Source of the DNA: Psychrobium sp051201665
GTDB lineage: Bacteria; Pseudomonadota; Gammaproteobacteria; Enterobacterales; Psychrobiaceae
Direction: 5' to 3'
NCBI RefSeq assembly: GCF_051201665.1
Contig: NZ_CP179210.1
Span: forward strand, 3,286,001-3,350,000
Length of the DNA: 64,000 nucleotides
A program made the position numbers and the translations under genes. Shown one piece after another: positions 61,751 to 64,000 of this stretch. The notes beneath the pieces were generated by a model. It had not been told where the DNA came from, did no database searches, and saw nothing but the letters and a program-made list of their open reading frames with translations. Position 1 is the first letter of the stretch, and each line of letters opens with the position of its first letter.

Positions 61751-63856
61751 TTAGAACTGATATTGATACGTCAAACTAGCAACTCTATTGCGTGCAATTA
61801 AACTTCCACTGAACATAGAATGCTCTACATATTCTTCATCTAACGCATTTTCAACGGCTAGTGAAATTCGTTGACTATCCGACAATTGGTAGCTCGCCGT
61901 AAAATCAACAACAGTCACAGCGCCATGACTATTAGCGTTAGTTAACTCCGCTTGGCCAGGCGAAACACGTAATTCACTTCTATATTGCACTCGAGCTCCA
62001 ATATAGAGCTGTTCAAGTTTTACACCAAATTTTGCTGATAACTGCTGTTTAGGTAAATAGGTTAACTCGTCATTGGCGCTAAGTCCTAAGTTAAGTTGCT
62101 GCGCCTGCTGCGTGTATAGGCCATCGCGATAGCTATAATTAAATGACATTGGTAATTCAAAGTCATCAAACTGAGCTGAGTAACCGCCAGATAACTCGAG
62201 TGCTGATACTTCGATATCAGTGCTGTCTTGAGTCATCGCAGCACATTCCTTAGAAACAGCGCATCGTGTCAATGCATTATCAAACTCACGATAATATCCC
62301 TTCAACGATAAATATCCTGCTGTAGTTCGATAGGATAGTCCAATAACCGCTTGATTATTTAATTTTGCCAGTTGTGGGGAGTAAACAGAGATATCCCCAC
62401 TAACACCTTGTCTCGCGCCAATAAAGCCATACACAGCACTTGAAAATTGATAGCCTAATTTCAAGTTAAATAACGTATGCTTATCATCCTCTCGTCCAAA
62501 AGTACTTTCATCAACATCAAGTATAAAATCATCAAATTTAACCCAACGTACACCAGCATTTACGTCCCACCGTCCACTACGCCAAGTGTCGGTCAAATAA
62601 AATGTATTAATACGTGCTTCAAATTCGCTATTTTCAACATCATCTGTAGAGCTTTGTTTCGTCAACAACAGATCTGGGCTAAGTAAATAGTTATCAACAA
62701 GCACAGCCTGTTCTAATTCTTCATTTTGATAAGAAAAGCCAAGATTCAGTTGGTGCGCGCCTCTTTGTTGCTCCATGTCCATCTTAAAGCCAGAAGAGAC
62801 AAAACTAGATTCGACCAAACTTTTGTTTATTAATTGGTTACCTACTGGATTATCTTCGTAAATAGAGAGAACAGGCGCTACAAAATTAATGCCGAAATCG
62901 CCTATTCCGTCAGTTTGATAATTCTTAATATCACCGCGACGGTAATAAACATCAGTCGTGATTTTTTCACCTGCCAATAAGGATGTTTGATGACGAATTC
63001 CTAACAGTAAATCATCGCCACTTGTATAATCACCACGTGTTGCACTATATCGATATCTCGGACGCTCATTAACATCGTCACCACTAATTCCAATGTAAGA
63101 TTCGTCATTTTGGTAATCTTTATAGTGAAGCATTAACTGTGTTATTTGGTTATTCTTTCCGTTATTAACCCGACTTATTTCATGCATTTTGAGTAAAACC
63201 TCATTGGCATCAAACTCACCTTTATCACCGTTACTAAATTGACGATGAGAGTCTTGCATACGCTTGTTTACATACAAACGATGTCCAAAGTTTGCTTTCT
63301 CACTTCCATGATCTAATACCAATCCTCGTTGGTTTAACGAACCTAAAGTTAAGGCCAAATTTGCACTATCGGCAATTTGGGGGCCATTTCCAACAATACT
63401 CGCGACAGTCGACGACGGTAACGCCATATAATCTAATGACTGAACATTATGTTCACCGCTAAATAGAACTGGCGTAATATTTTTTCGACCGCTTAAATAA
63501 TAAGGTAGTGCATTCCAATTAAGGTTGTCGCTGATTAAAGACACATCATGAGTTAACAGGTCACTATGGTGAGATATTAAAGGATTTGGATCATTAGGCA
63601 TTCTGTGTATTGCAAAAATACCGGGAAGCTGATTTAGAACTCTCGCAATATCACTATATAACAATGGTTCAACGGCTTGTTTGGTCGTTTTCTTTATTTT
63701 TTGTTTCTTATTTTTTATCAACGAAATTGGTTTTTTAATCAATGAAATTGTTTTCGGCTCTTCCTGCGCAATCGCACTGCCAACAAAGCTCATGCCGACA
63801 GCCATAGCGACCAGTGTTTTTCTAGCGTGAAAAAAAGAGTCATTCATTGTTGTCAT
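61751..63856 (-). CDS. TonB-dependent receptor (outer membrane)
   Basis: A 701-residue outer-membrane receptor. It has a signal peptide (about residues 1–30, cleavage near AIA-QEE) and a short Lys-rich N-terminal linker with a near-duplicated ISLIKKP/ISLIKNK. A plug domain follows at about 65–190 (LLYSDIARVLNQLPGIFAI, SLDYMALPSSTVASIVG), then a 22-strand type barrel with alternating aromatic strands, NALDEEYVEH near the end and a terminal YQF. No clear TonB box was seen. The substrate is not identifiable and no uptake genes are adjacent. It is monocistronic, next to the nqr operon. Confidence 0.9.
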   Translation of the reverse strand: MTTMNDSFFHARKTLVAMAVGMSFVGSAIAQEEPKTISLIKKPISLIKNKKQKIKKTTKQAVEPLLYSDIARVLNQLPGIFAIHRMPNDPNPLISHHSDLLTHDVSLISDNLNWNALPYYLSGRKNITPVLFSGEHNVQSLDYMALPSSTVASIVGNGPQIADSANLALTLGSLNQRGLVLDHGSEKANFGHRLYVNKRMQDSHRQFSNGDKGEFDANEVLLKMHEISRVNNGKNNQITQLMLHYKDYQNDESYIGISGDDVNERPRYRYSATRGDYTSGDDLLLGIRHQTSLLAGEKITTDVYYRRGDIKNYQTDGIGDFGINFVAPVLSIYEDNPVGNQLINKSLVESSFVSSGFKMDMEQQRGAHQLNLGFSYQNEELEQAVLVDNYLLSPDLLLTKQSSTDDVENSEFEARINTFYLTDTWRSGRWDVNAGVRWVKFDDFILDVDESTFGREDDKHTLFNLKLGYQFSSAVYGFIGARQGVSGDISVYSPQLAKLNNQAVIGLSYRTTAGYLSLKGYYREFDNALTRCAVSKECAAMTQDSTDIEVSALELSGGYSAQFDDFELPMSFNYSYRDGLYTQQAQQLNLGLSANDELTYLPKQQLSAKFGVKLEQLYIGARVQYRSELRVSPGQAELTNANSHGAVTVVDFTASYQLSDSQRISLAVENALDEEYVEHSMFSGSLIARNRVASLTYQYQF

Positions 63857-63879
63857 ACTTTAATTACCTTCCCTTTAAA

Positions 63880-63898
63880 TAGGCATTCATGATGCCTA
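63880..63898 (-). promoter_or_regulatory. Inverted repeat in the leader of the TonB receptor gene
   Basis: A perfect 7-base stem taggcat/atgccta with a 5-base loop lies about 24 bases before the start codon. It could be an operator or a leader hairpin; no known motif is matched with confidence. Confidence 0.3.
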
Positions 63899-64000
63899 GT
63901 AATGCATGTTCCTCTGACAATTAAATACCTTTAATTTCTTTGGTTTCAAACATTTTAAACGCTTAACAATACAAGAGCGTGTCAATTTAGTTCTATCTTC

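Overview
The window is chromosomal DNA of a marine gammaproteobacterium, most likely an alteromonad of the Colwelliaceae type (Colwellia/Thalassotalea). This rests on AT-rich DNA, a complete Na+-NQR operon, a MutH/RppH pair, the hemW–yggN–yggL–trmB–mutY–yggX gene order and DUF3334/DUF4426 proteins. The taxonomic placement is inference from gene content; no alignment was run.

Layout. 1–3408: proC (cut by the window edge), yggT, a DUF4426 gene, rdgB and hemW in one direction. 3530–14499: an accessory block between hemW and yggN with a DUF885 lipoprotein, a small exported protein, an NMT1–PAS–GGDEF–EAL c-di-GMP protein and a 'metallo-mystery pair' locus (MbnH-type di-heme enzyme, MbnP-type lipoprotein, choice-of-anchor B surface protein, plus a decayed second copy of the anchor-B gene). 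14554–18215: yggN, yggL, trmB / mutY, yggX. 18380–18942: tRNA Phe-Thr-Phe-Phe. 19969–28489: on the minus strand rpoE-rseA-rseB-rseC, lepA, lepB-rnc-era-recO-pdxJ, with a sigma-E type autoregulatory promoter before rpoE. 28706–35550: nadB, ygfX, sdhE, thyA, lgt, a TauE/SafE permease, rppH, a long AT-rich gap rich in DnaA-box-like 9-mers, and mutH. 35754–40681: fadH, a FimT-like pseudopilin, an ExeM-type nuclease. 40761–43186: a bufferin (MNIO metallophore) operon bufA-bufB-bufC-doxX. 43382–44242: repeat elements and a lacZ remnant. 44336–49463: nhaC-like antiporter, clpX, clpP, tig. 49828–51544: DUF3334 protein plus a diguanylate cyclase.

51564–52804 holds a 159-bp inverted-repeat element, three tandem 173-bp units that each carry an aberrant tRNA-Pro, and normal Pro, His, Arg and Pro tRNAs read from a good promoter. 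53044–61317: folD, then on the minus strand nqrABCDEF, an inverted-repeat element, apbE and nqrM. 61751–63856: a TonB-dependent receptor.

Functional themes are sodium-based respiration (NQR with ApbE and NqrM), envelope stress (RpoE regulon core), metal handling (MbnH/MbnP and bufferin), c-di-GMP signalling and surface/exported proteins with GlyGly-CTERM-like tails. The most unusual feature is the tandem array of three identical tRNA-Pro-like genes with an enlarged anticodon arm. Next come the inverted-repeat element that supplies the apbE start codon and the partly decayed duplicated anchor-B locus.
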